Assembly: GCA_027563935.2 (NCBI GenBank)
Contig: CM050453.2
Coordinates: 63,472,018 to 63,536,017 of the forward strand
Origin: Costus lasius
Taxonomy: Eukaryota > Streptophyta > Magnoliopsida > Zingiberales > Costaceae
Direction of reading: 5' to 3'
DNA: 64,000 bases
Position 1 is the first letter of the stretch; each line of letters opens with the position of its first letter. Position numbers and translations under genes: made by a program. This document shows, in pieces, positions 30,614 through 41,971 of this stretch. Below the pieces are notes generated by a model that worked only from the letters and a program-made list of their open reading frames with translations, did no database searches and had not been told where the DNA came from.

Positions 30614-32583
30614 GGAACACTGTAATGCTATCATTACTAGGAGTGGAAGGCAATTATATGAACCAAAAGGGAGAGTTGAAGATAAAGAAAAAGTGCCTAG
30701 TAATGAACATGACCATGAGTTAGATTTAGAAAAATCCTCTGAACATGAGCAGTCCCAAACTAGTTTGCCACCTCAACAAGGTGATGAACCTAAAGGAGAT
30801 GTGCCATGTCAGACAGATATTTCTAAACCTAATTCTCCTACACCTTATAGGCCACCTATACCCTTTCCCCAAAGGTTAGTGCAAGCAAAATTAGACAAGC
30901 AATTTAGGAAATTTCTTGATGTTTTGAAAAAGCTTTATATTAACATTCCATTTACTGAAGCTTTATCTCAAATGCCCACATATGCTAAATTTTTGAAAGA
31001 AATTTTGTCTAATAAAAGAAAGATAGAGGACTATGGTACCGTGGCTCTTACTGAAAAATGTTATTATCCAAAACAAGTTACCACCGAAATTAAAAGATTC
31101 AGGTAGTTTCTCTATACCTTGTTTTATTAGGGGCATGGCTTTTGACCGAGCCTTATGTGATTTGGGTGCTAGTGTGAGTCTAATGCCATTGTCTATTTGT
31201 AGGAAATTGGACATGAGAGAGCTTAAACTAACTACGATATCTTTGCAGCTTGCCGATCGTTCAGTTAAGTATCCTGTAGGGATTCTTGAAGATGTGCCTA
31301 TCTAAGTAGGTAAATATTTCATTCCAGCAGACTTTGTAGTCCTTGAGATGGAGGAAGATGCAAGAATCCCCATCATACTTGGTAGACCGTTCTTAGCCAC
31401 AGCAGGAGCACTTATTGATGTAAAGAACGATAAACTTACACTTAATATTGGGGATGAAAGAATTGTCTATGATCTTAATATACATGAAAAACCCATCAAA
31501 TTCTAGATCTTGCTATAATATACATGCTGTAGATGACATTGTTTATGATCTTAATGATTTATTTGTTGAAACCTCTGAATATGATTTTGATTATGCTCTT
31601 GATTCTAATGTAAAAACCAATGCTGAAATTAATGAATTATTAGATTGCAGTGCTTGTGATAATGAAAAGAATGAAGAAGGGAAGGCTCCAAAAGTAGAAC
31701 TTAAAGCTTTACCTGGTAACCTTCGTTAAGAATTTCGTGGTCCTGATTCTACTTACCCTGTTATTGTTGATAAACAACTTGGAAAAAGGGAGACAGACTT
31801 GCTTCTCAAAGAACTAAGGATTCCTAAAAAGGTAATTGGGTACACAATTGATGACTTAAAGGGAATTAATCTTTCTTTTCGTATGCATAGGATCTTGATG
31901 GAAAAGGAACACAAACCACATGCAGATTTTCAAAGGAGACTTAACCCCTCTATGAAAGAAGTTGTGAAGAAGGACGTTTTGAAACTACTTGATGCAGGTC
32001 TTATCTATCCAATCTCCGATAGTAAATGGGTAAGTCCTGTATATTGTGTTCCTAAGAAAGGAGGGGTAACTGTCGTGAAAAATAAAGACAATGAATGCTG
32101 CCACTAGGAAAGACCATTTTCCCTTACCTTTTATTGATCAAATGGTTGAAAGACATGCAAACCATTCTCACTTTTGTTTCTTAGATGGATACTCTGGATT
32201 TTTTCAAATTCCTATACATCCTGATGACCAAGATAAGACCACGTTCACTTGCCCGTACGGTACTTTTGCATATAGGAGGATGCCTTTTGGTCAATGTAAT
32301 GCACCTGCTACTTTTCAAACATGCATTATGGCTATTTTTTCTAATTGTATTGAGGATTTATAGATGTATTTATGGATGATTTCTCAGTATATGGTTCTTC
32401 TTTTGATGAGTGTTTGGCTAATTTATCTCAAGTTTTACAGCGGTGTGAAGAAACTAACCTTATGCTTAATTGGGAAAAATGTCATTTTATAGTTAGGCAA
32501 GGGATAGTTTTGGGGCACTTTATTTCAGAAAGAGGGATTAAAGTTGATAAAGCCAAAGTTTAGGTGATAGAGAAATTAGAGCC
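30603..32583 (+). pseudogene. pol: Athila B gag end, protease and reverse transcriptase, cut by reverse copia
   Basis: Protease CDLGASVSLMPLS is at about 31160, IIL.GRPFL lies downstream, and the RT start is at SMKEVVKKDVLKLL. A frameshift occurs near 31062 and a TAA near 31303. A deletion of about 60 bp near 32092, compared with A and C, removes RT residues between KDNE and NAATRKDHF; TGAAT borders it on both sides in the undeleted copies. The FMDD catalytic motif survives near 32372. The frame is cut at 32583 by the reverse copia and resumes at 38244 after the duplicated GAGCC. Confidence 0.85.
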
Positions 32584-34444
32584 TGTGGGGAAACCCTGGG
32601 GATTTTAAAACTTTTACAGACAAACACAGCGGAAGCAATCCCCGAAACAGGCCAGTCCCAAAAACCCAGAAGATCGAGTCTTGCAAGGGAATCGACACGG
32701 TGAGTAGGAGATGATACCTTGATGCAAATCAAGAGATGCGATGCGCCCTCTGCAGTCTCGCACACAGCCGAACCTCGAGTCCTCTTCTTCCACGCCCGAT
32801 GCTAGCCTCGGGAAGAAGATCCACGCCTTTGGGAGACTTCCTCAATCAATTGCGCCAACTCCTGAGGAGATGCCAAGGAGAGGAGGTGGAGCTTCGTCGG
32901 AGTCCAACTCTTGAAGCACTCCACCACGATCCGAACAGGAATCAACCCAAGCCAAAGTCCAACTTTGGGGAGGAGGGCGACAAGGAGCTTGCAGGAACTA
33001 AACCAAGTAAGGAAGAGAGTCCAACTCTCTTAATGGCCGAATACCTCAAGAGTGGCGACAAAGGGAAGAGGAGAGGAGAGTGTAACCCGACAAAAGGGGG
33101 GGCTAGGGGGTTTATATACCCATGAATAGGTGCACCTCTTCACAAGTGAAGAGGCACACCACTTCATGAAGAGACACACCTCTTCAAGTGGTAAAACCCA
33201 ATTCGTCCACTCCAAGTCCCATCCGCCCAAGTTCATTCACCCATTTAAAGTGAGAAGCTCCAAGCTTCTCTCTTTAAGTGAGATGCGCCACTTGGATTTG
33301 TCTTCCTGAAAGATATGCGCCAAGCTCACTCCAAGTGACTTGCGCCTATCCCTCTTGGCCCATTAGGCCCAAATGGCTCATTGAGCCCATTTGGCCTATT
33401 AGCCCAACTTGGTCTATTGGGCCCATTTGGCCCAAATAGCCCACTGGGCCCATTTGGACTACTAGGCCCAAAAAATAAGTTAGCTCCAAATGATTCCTTT
33501 CATCTCATCTAGCACAGTGGTGCTGGTGGATTCTCCCAAACACATCTGAGTTATCCAACAACTAAATCAATAGGCTACCTGATCAATGCGAGAACCCGAG
33601 TTTCAAGTTGTGCGACCCTATAGGTTCCTCAGACGTTGGCACTGATGAACCGAGTCATCACAAGCAGTGATTGGCACCTAGCAGTGCATCGCTGCTACCC
33701 AAGTCTTCGGAATGGATATCAAACTCGACATCCCCATCATCGCCACAAGGTACCGATGCATTACAATCTCTTTGCCGAACTGATATCCGATTGGACAAAG
33801 TGCGTCACCACTTTGTTTTCACCCAATCTCATGGTCATGAGTAAATCAGGCTTTCACCTGGGTATGGCCATACACTTTCAGTCATGCAACCATAGGGGGC
33901 CCCGTGGATATCAAGCTTCCCGTAGGAAGGTGCAAATCCTATGTCTGTCCATTGATCTTCTCATATGGGTCGTCACATACCCAATGACAACCGTTATGAC
34001 CTCCCAGCTTACGGCGAGAAGTTAGGTTGTATCAAAGCATATTCCTAACCATACAGAAGAGTCAATGACCTAAAGTCAAGGGATCAATGCATCTCCTGTC
34101 ACTTGTGAGGTTAACTCATGACACCAAGTCAGAGCCTCACAGCGGGTCGGTCCAGTATATCCACCACTGATATACCCATATGCCTGCGTTAGCACCCCGT
34201 GAGTAACCAGCCCATATACCAGTGTCACATGTACCAGAGCTATCCCTTATCCACTCAGGCACTCGACCGGGGACACACCGTTTGAGTACAGATACAATCT
34301 GTCTCCAGGGACATTATTATCCATGTACATAATCGCAGATGTAAACATAGCATAATAACGACAATGCCATAATGATATATTAAATATCAATATCAAGTAG
34401 TACAAACTAGACCAACAACGGGTCTAAGGGCATATACACCAACA
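32584..34444 (-). mobile_element. Copia-R 3' LTR
   Basis: The LTR is 1861 bp. The plus-strand view runs from TGTGGGGAAA to ACACCAACA; on its own strand it starts TGTTGGTGTATATGCCC. It is followed on the right by the complement of the polypurine tract. A repeated GGGCCCATTTGGCC-type low-complexity stretch lies at 33350-33470. Confidence 0.88.
33111..33120 (-). promoter_or_regulatory. Probable TATA box of Copia-R LTR
   Basis: On the minus strand it reads GGTATATAAA. It is followed by a purine- and pyrimidine-rich stretch typical of a leader start. Inferred from sequence only. Confidence 0.45.
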
Positions 34445-34457
34445 ATCTCCCACTTGC
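34445..34457 (-). promoter_or_regulatory. Copia-R polypurine tract
   Basis: The plus strand reads ATCTCCCACTTGC, the complement of the Copia-1 tract, directly at the LTR boundary. It confirms minus-strand orientation. Confidence 0.85.
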
Positions 34458-37209
34458 ACTTAGACTTAGTTATTGAGAAATCTCAACCCTATGTCCCTCG
34501 CATGACCATCACGCTTCTACTGCGCCAAAGCCTTGGTCAGTGGGTCTACCAGATTATTGTCTGTGTCAACTCTGCTTATCCTGACATCACCTCTATCAAT
34601 GATCTCCCAGATCAGGTGAAATCTACTGAGTATGTGTTTGGATTTTTGATGAGACCATGGTTCCTTTGTCTGTGCCATCGCTTTATTGTTATCACAATAG
34701 AGCTCAATCGGATCCACAACAGTTGGAACCACCTGAAGTTCAGAAAGAACTTCCTTATCCAAACGGCTTCTTTGGATGCCTTAGAAGCAACATACTTAGC
34801 CTCGGTTGTAGAATCAGCTATTGTGGATTGCCTAGAGCTCTCTCAGCTCATCGCACATCCACACAATCTGAACACATAGCTTGCCTGCGATCAGTAGTCA
34901 TTAGGGTCTGACTGGAATGATGCCTCAATGTAGCCCTGAACACTGAGCTCTTCCTGCCCCCCATAGACCAAGAACCACTCCTTAGTTCTGATCAGAAATA
35001 TAGAATGTTCTTTATAGCCACCTAGTGCTGCAAACCTGGATTAGATTGGTATCGACTGGTTATGCTCACAGCATAAGCCACGTCTGGTCTAGTACACAAC
35101 ATTGCATACATGATCGAACCTACTACCGAAGCATAGGGAACTTGACTCATGTCGTCCCTCTCAGCCTGTGTGGTGGGACACTGACTCTTGGAGAGAATTA
35201 GGCCATGTCTCACTAGAAGGTATCCATTCTTAGATTGCTCCAAGCTAAACCTCTCCAGGACCTTAGCAATGTAAGTACTCTAACTAAGGGCTCGGAGCTT
35301 CTTGGATCTATCCCGGTAGATCCTCACGCCTAAGATATAGGTGGCCTCCCCTAAGTCTTTCATCTTGAAACACTTCCCCAACCATGTCTTCACAAGCTCC
35401 CACTGAATTTTCTGTATACACAGGTGTCATCTTCGCTTTTGATATAGCTGTAATTTCTTACTGCCTCATCAAATCAAAGATTCCATCTCCGAGAAGCTTG
35501 CTTTAATCCATAAATGGATCTCTTTGGCTTGCAGACCTTATTGGCCTCTACAGGATGGATGAAGCCATCAGGCTGTGTCATATACACATCCTCCATCAGC
35601 TTTCCGTTAAGGAATGTTGTATTCACATCCATCTGCCATATCTCATAATCGTGATATGCAGCTATAGCAAGCAAGATTCAAATGAATTTGAACATGGCAA
35701 CTGGCGAGAAGGTTTCGTCATAGTCCACCGCGTGGACTTGTCTGAATCCTTAAGCCACAAGTCTACCCTTATAGGTAACTATGTTTCCATCCATGTCAGT
35801 CTTCCTCTTGAAGACCCATTTACACCCTATAGGTTTTACCCCATCAGGTAGCTTAACCAAATACCAGACTTGGTTAGCCGACATGGAATCCATCTCGGAT
35901 CTCATGGCCTCAAGCCATTTCTCGGAGTCCGGTCCAGCGACCGCCTAATCATAGGTCCTGGGTTCATCCTCAATGATGAAGATCTCATCATGTTGAGTTG
36001 GCAGCGACCCGTACCTCTTAGGTGCACGACGAATCCATCCAGACCTACGTAGGGCCTGTGTCTGAGCCTCTAGTTGCCTAGCAACCGGTGCATGTGGCTT
36101 AGGTTCCATCTCATCTGCTGTGTCCTGCGGTTGACCTTGGACCCTGTCCAAGTCAAACTTCCTCCCACTGACTTCTTTCATGAGAAATTTTTTCTCTGGA
36201 AAGACAGCACCCCGAGCAACAAAAACTTTGTTCTCGGTGGGAATCAAGAAGTAATATCCTTTAGTTTCCTTATGATGTCCCACAAACACGCGTTTATCAG
36301 ATTTGGGTTCTAGCTTGCTAGAATCCTGACATTCGACATAAGCTTCACATCTCCAGACTCTGATAAAAGAGAGATTCAGTCGTCTCCCACTCCATACCTC
36401 GTACGGAATCTTGGAGACACTTTAGATGGAACATTATTCAGTATGAGAGAAGCAGTCTCAAGTGCACGGCCCCAGAATGAGGGTGGTAGAGTTGCATGAC
36501 TCATCATAGATCGAACCATGTCCAACAAAGTTTGATTTCTCCTCTCAGACACACCATTCTATTGAGGTGTTCCAGGAGGAGTGAGTTAGGATAGAATCCC
36601 ACACTCTCTAAGATAGTCAAAGAACTCACCGCTCAGGTACTCTCCACCACGATCTAATCGAAGAGCCTTGATAGATCTACCAAGCTGGTTCTCTACTTCA
36701 TTTCTAAACTCCTTAAATTTCTCAAAGGATTCGGACTTATGTCTCATCAAATAGACATAACCGTATCTACTGAAGTCATCAGTAAATGTGATGAAGTAGT
36801 TGTACCCTCCTCTGGCTTGTTTGCTGAATGGCCCACACACATCACTATGTATGAGATCCAACAAACCTCCTGCCCTCTCACCAATCTTGGTGAAAGATGC
36901 TTTTGTCATCTTCCCTAATAAACAAGGCTCACAAGTATCAAACTCCTCAAAGGAGGTTGAATCCAACAATCCATTTGCATGGAGTTGTTGAATGCGATTC
37001 TTATTTATATGGGCTAATCGACAATGCCAAAGGTACGCACCAACTGAACCACTCAGTTTGATCTTTTTATGATTTATGTTACATATAGAGTTATCCATGT
37101 CCAAGACATATAATCCATTGCACAAAGTACCTTTCCCATAAAACACATTTGCAAATGAAAAAGAACAAGAGTCCTCTTTTATTTCAAATTTAAATCCTTT
37201 CCTTGCCAA
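34458..37209 (-). pseudogene. pol: Copia-R pol: integrase, RT and RNase H, catalytically dead
   Basis: Read right to left. Integrase (37209-36586) has WHCRLAHINKNRI, CEPCLLGK, the core Asp in IHSDVCGP and Asp in LDRGGEYL. A premature stop follows, and the PQWNGVSERRN block carries a TAG for Trp. The segment at 36289-35945 includes RRSGWIRRAPKRYG. RT (35674-35474) has WQMDVNTTFLNGKL. A deletion of about 75 bp near 35395 removes the YVDD catalytic motif. RNase H has CTRPDVAYA and YCDNNKAMAQ and ends in a TAG at 34517-34519 where Copia-1 has CAG. It cannot support reverse transcription. Confidence 0.87.
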
Positions 37210-37889
37210 GCAAGGAATAGATATAATATTTTTGGTAAGGGAAGGTACATAATAGCAATGATCTAACTCTAACTAAAGTCCAGAAGGCAAGGAGAGTGTC
37301 AAAAGTCCTACAGCAACAGCAGCAACCTATGCTCCGTTTCCAACTCGTAGGTCAATCTCTCCAGGCCGCACCGATCTACTTCTCTCGAGCCCTTGCATAT
37401 TTGTACAAATATTAGCTCCGTATGCGGTATCCAATACCCATGACATAGAAGTAGAAAAGTTGACTTTGGTAGCATAAATACCTGAGCTAGAAGGTGAAGC
37501 CTTGCTTCTCTTCTCCTCGTTCTGAAGTCGCACCATGTCAATCATGTGAGTTGGCACTCCACATGAATAACACCTATTATTCCTGACCTTTTCCATCTTT
37601 ATCTTCAATGTCTTAGTTAAGCCTTTCGGCTCAACACATTGAATGTCTACTTTCGAAGGGTTGAGCTTAACCAATCCATCGAAGAGCTGCCTTAGATTAT
37701 AAATAATCTCATAAGCACTCTTCCGATCATATTGCCCTCATAATTCAGGCGATATGTTGGTCAGCAACAAATTAGCAACCTCCAAACTATATGTCTGATG
37801 CTTATTAGCATCCTTCTCAGCCGCTGAGGCCGAGCATGGAAGTGGCTCAGGAATAGGCTGCCCAAGGACATATAGCTTCCTCTCTAACA
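37210..37889 (-). pseudogene. gag: Copia-R gag and protease, N-terminus lost
   Basis: The minus strand begins inside gag at ERKLYVLGQPIP, equal to about residue 35 of Copia-1 Gag. It runs to a damaged zinc knuckle (CYSCG..TH.., fourth ligand lost) and protease WVLDTAYGANIC. Frameshifts and stops occur between blocks. About 35 N-terminal codons and the whole leader are missing. The boundary is the foldback at 37900. Confidence 0.8.
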
Positions 37890-37899
37890 AAAAAGGCGT

Positions 37900-38226
37900 T
37901 TGTTAGAGTCACAACTCGTAACAGGTCCAGGCCTAGAGGCTGGGCTTCCTACCCAGGGGCAATCCCGCTCAAATCCCGGTTTGGATCCACGTTACCCCAA
38001 ACCCGGTTTTGGATCCACGTTACCCCAAATAATTCACGTCTGCAGCGGGATTCGACCTCTAGACATGACCCTCACGAGTCATGACCCTTTAACCATTGAG
38101 CTGCAACGTGGATCCAAAACCGGGTTTGGGGTAACGTGGATCCAAACCGGGATTTGAGCGGGATTGCCCCTGGGTAGGAAGCCCAGCCTCTAGGCCTGGA
38201 CCTGTTACGAGTTGTGACTCTAACAA
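37900..38226. repeat. Foldback: perfect 122-bp inverted repeat around an 83-bp loop
   Basis: The left arm 37900-38021 and right arm 38105-38226 are exact reverse complements by eye, from TTGTTAGAGTCACAACTC inward to GGATCCACGTT. The left arm contains GGATCCACGTTACCCC twice. The spacer holds a 63-nt tRNA-like sequence on the minus strand. No target duplication flanks it. No copy exists elsewhere in the window. It could be a MITE/foldback transposon, a palindrome made during repair, or a paired SINE arrangement. Confidence 0.85.
38042..38104 (-). ncRNA. tRNA-like sequence in the foldback loop
   Basis: The minus strand begins GCAGC and ends GCTGC, which pair as a short acceptor-like stem. AGCTCAATGGTTAAAG resembles a Pol III A box (tRNA D-arm). 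AGGTCGAATCC resembles a B box (9 of 11 bases of GGTTCGAATCC). CATGAC/GTCATG makes a 6-bp anticodon-like stem with an 8-nt loop. At 63 nt with irregular arms it is not a normal tRNA; a tRNA-derived SINE head or tRNA pseudogene is more likely. Confidence 0.5.
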
Positions 38227-38238
38227 TATACACCAACA

Positions 38239-38580
38239 GAGCCACCCACCACACTGAAGGAGGTCCGAAGCTTTCTAGGCCATGCAGGATTCTACCGCCG
38301 ATTCATTAAGGATTTCTCTAAACTTGCCAGACTTCTTACAAATTTACTTTGTAAAGATGTTAAATTTTCTTTTGATGAAGATTGTTTATCTACTTTTCAG
38401 GAATTGAAGAAAGCTTTGGTTTCAGCACCTATCATTCAGCCTCTAGATTGGGATTTGCTCTTTGAGCTCATGTGTGATGCGAGTGATTATGCAATAGGAG
38501 CAGTTTTGGGACAGAGAAAAGAGATAAAGCCTTATGTTATTCATTATGCTAGTAGGAGTTTGGATGAGACACAGAAGAAT
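38239..38580 (+). pseudogene. pol: Athila B RT thumb and RNase H N-terminus
   Basis: The Athila frame resumes after the GAGCC duplicate: [27 protein letters not shown], then [17 protein letters not shown] with the first RNase H Asp, and YASRSLDETQKN. It is cut at 38580 by a solo LTR, with AGAAT duplicated at 38576-38580 and 39750-39754. Confidence 0.85.
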
Positions 38581-39749
38581 TGATGTAGAACCGATTTTCT
38601 ACCCCAAGATGCACCCTAGGTATGTGGTTCAAATACTCGATAAATGAATAACAAGATAGCAATGGATAGGGAAAGGGCACCTTGGACCCCTTCATGGGAA
38701 GGGGTCGGACTCCTTGCTTCCTTCCTGACCAGGGATCCTCTCAAGCTTTTGACGATGCGTTCACAAGATGGTGAGGTGATGTTCAGCGTGACTCCACAAC
38801 ACTCCCGGATGAAGTCTCTTGCGAAGACTCTTACCGGCGATGGAACAGTGCCCGGTAAGGAACAGTACCCGGTATGAAGAAAATGGAACGATTTCGGTGG
38901 AGGCAAAGGAGCAGTGAATTGGAATGGGAACCGGGTGGAGAGCAAGCTCAATCCGATGAGAAGCAAGCTCAACTCAAGAACACAAACACAAGGTTTCAGA
39001 TTTCAAAGTTTTCAGACTAAGTGAAAAGGTGTTACATGCGCAGTTTAAAACCTAATCCTACCAACGATTACATTTTCCTGGTGACCTTTGATCTTCCATT
39101 GCGTGAACTCTCATTGGTGACTGAGGGCTTTGAGTTGTCGTGGGATCCTATGCAAATCAGAGTAGAGATTTTGCAGCCGTTGTGGTGATCTTGCCAAACC
39201 TTGCCGATAGTGGATGCTGATATGTCTTCATGGCACAGGTTGGTTGAAAGGATGATATTGCGTGGAATTGGATATTAATCCTGTCATGTGTTAACTGCTT
39301 CTTGCCTTAATGAGCTGGATTGGATTGTCTTGAGTGCTGATTGTACAGGCTGATTTGAGTTTTGTTGGCCTGATGACAACTTGAGCCGGTGTGGGTGGCC
39401 TGATGTCACTTGAGCCGGTGTGTGTTGCTTTGAGTCTAACCATAGATCACATTCTTCGTTGGTAGTGTAGGTGTTGCATGTGCAATACATGTGTGCCTTA
39501 AACCTAGGCTAAAACAACCTATTACAACCACTACAAAATAAAACAAAGACTTCAAATTAGACCTAGGCTAGCCCTAGCTACAACAAAATATTAAGTGCAT
39601 GAAAAAAAAATAGAGTTTGTTACAATGCAACAAAATAACAAGTCTTAAATAAGTCTCAAAATGTTAAGGGGAGTCAAGTATTCATCCCATAATGAATTGG
39701 GCTCTTCTTGAGTCTTGTTGATCTTCTAGGGGGTGTCCTCCCTACATCA
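38581..39749. mobile_element. Solo LTR, 1169 bp, TGATGTAG...CTACATCA
   Basis: It has 8-bp perfect terminal inverted repeats, a 5-bp target duplication AGAAT and no internal region. The TGATG..CATCA ends resemble the nested chromovirus LTR, so a Ty3/gypsy chromovirus origin is likely. The body is not similar to any other LTR in the window. Orientation is uncertain; the minus strand reads more like an LTR. The 118-codon minus-strand frame at 38616-38972 has no known domain. Confidence 0.8.
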
Positions 39750-40704
39750 AGAATTACACCACCACTGAGAAGGAACTTTTAGCCATCGTATTTGCCTTTG
39801 ACAAATTTAGATCATACTTGATTAACTCTAAAGTGGTGGTGTACACCACGCTTGCTTAGATGGATTTTACTCTTGTAGGAGTTTGCTTTAGAAATTAAAG
39901 ACAAAAAGGGATCAGAAAACTTTGTTGCAGATCATCTTTCAAGGATAATGGTGGATACTGAAAAGAATGATGTAATCAATGATTCCTTCCCTGAAGAACA
40001 ACTCCTGGCCATTGAACAAATCAGAGCCCCTTGGTATGCTAACATACCAAATTACCTTGTAGTTAATGTTTTTCCCCTTGATTTGAGTTACCAAGGAAGG
40101 AAGAGATTCTTGGCTGAGGTAAAGCACTATTTTTGGGATGAGCCTTATGTGTTTAGAAGATGTGCAGATGGTATTTTTAGAAGATGTGTACCTGAAGAGG
40201 AAATCACAGATATATTGTTTCAATGTCATGGATCCTCTTATGGTGGTCATGCCGGTACTGAGAAGACTGCTTTCAAAGTGTTGCAATCAGGATTTTATTG
40301 GCCTTCAATTTTTAAAGACTCTTGAAACTTTTATTTTATCTTGTGATGGATGTCAAAAGACAAGCAACATTAACAGAAAACATGAGATGCCACTGTCCAA
40401 TATTCTTGAGGTGGAGATATTTGATGTTTGGGGGATTGACTTCATGGGACCTTTTCCATCTTCTGGAGGTAACAAATACATTCTTGTTGCAGTTGATTAT
40501 GTTTCAAAATGGGTTGAGGCTCTTGCTTCTCCTACTAATGATTCCAGAGTTGTTGTTAAACTATTCAAAAAAACTATCTTCCCACGATTTGAGATGCCAT
40601 GAGTAGTGATTAGTGATGGAGGCTCGCATTTCATTGAACATAAGTTTTCAGCCTTACTCAAAACGTATGGGGTGAATCATAGAGTTGCAACACCTTATCA
40701 CCCT
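39750..40704 (+). pseudogene. pol: Athila B RNase H end and integrase, truncated
   Basis: The RNase H remainder has TEKELLAIVFAFDKF. A deletion of about 50 bp near 39846 removes the Asp-containing [10 protein letters not shown] block. Integrase has the full HHCC module ([21 protein letters not shown]), the core Asp in GIDFMGP and Asp in ISDGGS. Frameshifts occur near 40323, with a TGA near 40601. It breaks at 40704 in TPYHP, just before the catalytic Glu block, and joins 3'-region palindromic repeat sequence. Confidence 0.85.
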
Positions 40705-41971
40705 ATTTTACGGTAGTGCCGTAACGAATATTACAGTACCATTTTTATGTGAAAAAGAAAAAAAAACTACTGACGCTTCCACGGCCGTTCTTAGAATTTC
40801 TTATCTGTGTTTCCACCTGTTCCCACACCGACTGTGCTACCCCAGAGACACAAAAGAGATTGGATCACACGCCAATAAGCAAAGCTTTGTGAGTATTCCT
40901 TTTTCTTCACTTCTTTTTTTTTCATCTTCCCCATCCCATCGATGTTTCATCCCAAACTTCCTGTGTCCACTACTTTCTGGTTATTTTATCATGATTCTAT
41001 AGAAAAAAAAGAAAAATAATTTTCTTGGTGATGGATGAATTCATGCCTCTGATTAGGTCTAGACCTATTATGACGAATTTATTTCTCTTATATATATCTA
41101 ATTTTGAAAATTTTCATTGATTGACGAGTGAAATTTTGGATGGATATGTTACTTGATGAATTTGGTTTAAAAGTGAAACTACTTCTTTGAATAAAACTAA
41201 CATATGAGTATGATTTTTGAATTGATATTGATTGATTAATTTAGTTGATATTTATGCTATTTGCTATTTGATGGGAAGAAAGATTCCTTGATCCAAATGA
41301 AGAGAGGACTCCCCTACTTGGCACTGTGCAAAATTGACAGTGGTACCTAAGACATGGGTTGAAGTCAAAACGAGAGAAAAAGAAAAATCAAGAGAATGAC
41401 TCCTCATCTTGGCACCGTGTTGATTTGCGGTGGTACCTAAGTTAAGAAGTGAAATACAAAGAAAAACATGTATCTATGTGGGTACATACCGTAAGAGAAA
41501 TCATTTCACATAAACTCCGCTATCTTAGGATATGAGTTCCATTACACTGATTATGTGATCAGTGTACTCTAACTTCTTCAGCAGAAAAAAAAAGGTGGTA
41601 ATCGAATTAGAGAATGTGAATGATGCAAAAACAGGGGAGGAACCAAAAGAAAAAAGATTATGAGTGGAAAAAGATCTTGGAAATCATATTCCTGTAAACA
41701 AAAGTTGATAGTTATGAATTGAAACTAGATGAAGTCTTGAGATTGATATTCTACTTATTGTACAAGTTGCAAAATTTTATTTGATTAAGTTGTGGATCTC
41801 GAGAATTGAATTCAAAGGGTGATATGTTTATTTAAAATTTTATGAAGCAATCGGTGAAGGTTTTCATTGGTGATTGTATTTTAGAAATTTATTCTTCATG
41901 AGAAAATCTATTCCTATGATCAAATTCTAATTTTTTTCTTGAGGACAAGCAAAGTTTGAGCCTTATGTGTT
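40705..41971 (+). other. Athila B 3' untranslated region
   Basis: It begins with one CCGTAA palindromic unit (ATTTTACGGTAGTGCCGTAA). It carries two hairpin modules, CACTGT/ACAGTG at 41322-41342 and CACCG/CGGTG at 41413-41432, and the CTTGAGGACAAGC stem just before the LTR. The ORF at 40685 is a chance frame across the deletion junction. No env-like gene is present. Confidence 0.7.

Larger units (their letters stand above)
32584..38238 (-). mobile_element. Copia-R: reverse-strand Ty1/copia remnant with replaced 5' part
   Basis: The insertion is bounded by GAGCC at 32579-32583 and 38239-38243. Read on the minus strand, the 3' LTR (34444-32584) is complete. Pol is decayed, gag is truncated, and the leader plus almost all of the 5' LTR are missing. 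In their place lies a foldback structure (37900-38226), then only 12 bp of LTR end (TATACACCAACA, plus-strand view). The surviving terminus and TSD show that the loss happened after integration. Protein similarity places it in the same Angela-like group as Copia-1, but its LTR is a different subfamily. Confidence 0.88.

Noticed and set aside
38042..38104. Functional tRNA gene
   Set aside because: It is 63 nt with irregular arms, an 8-nt anticodon loop and an imperfect B box. Called only tRNA-like.
38616..38972. 118-codon minus-strand ORF with a hydrophobic start
   Set aside because: It falls inside a solo LTR with clear ends and target duplication, and has no similarity to any known family.
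40685..41002. 105-codon ORF at the end of Athila B
   Set aside because: It spans the deletion junction between integrase and the 3' region; a chance frame.
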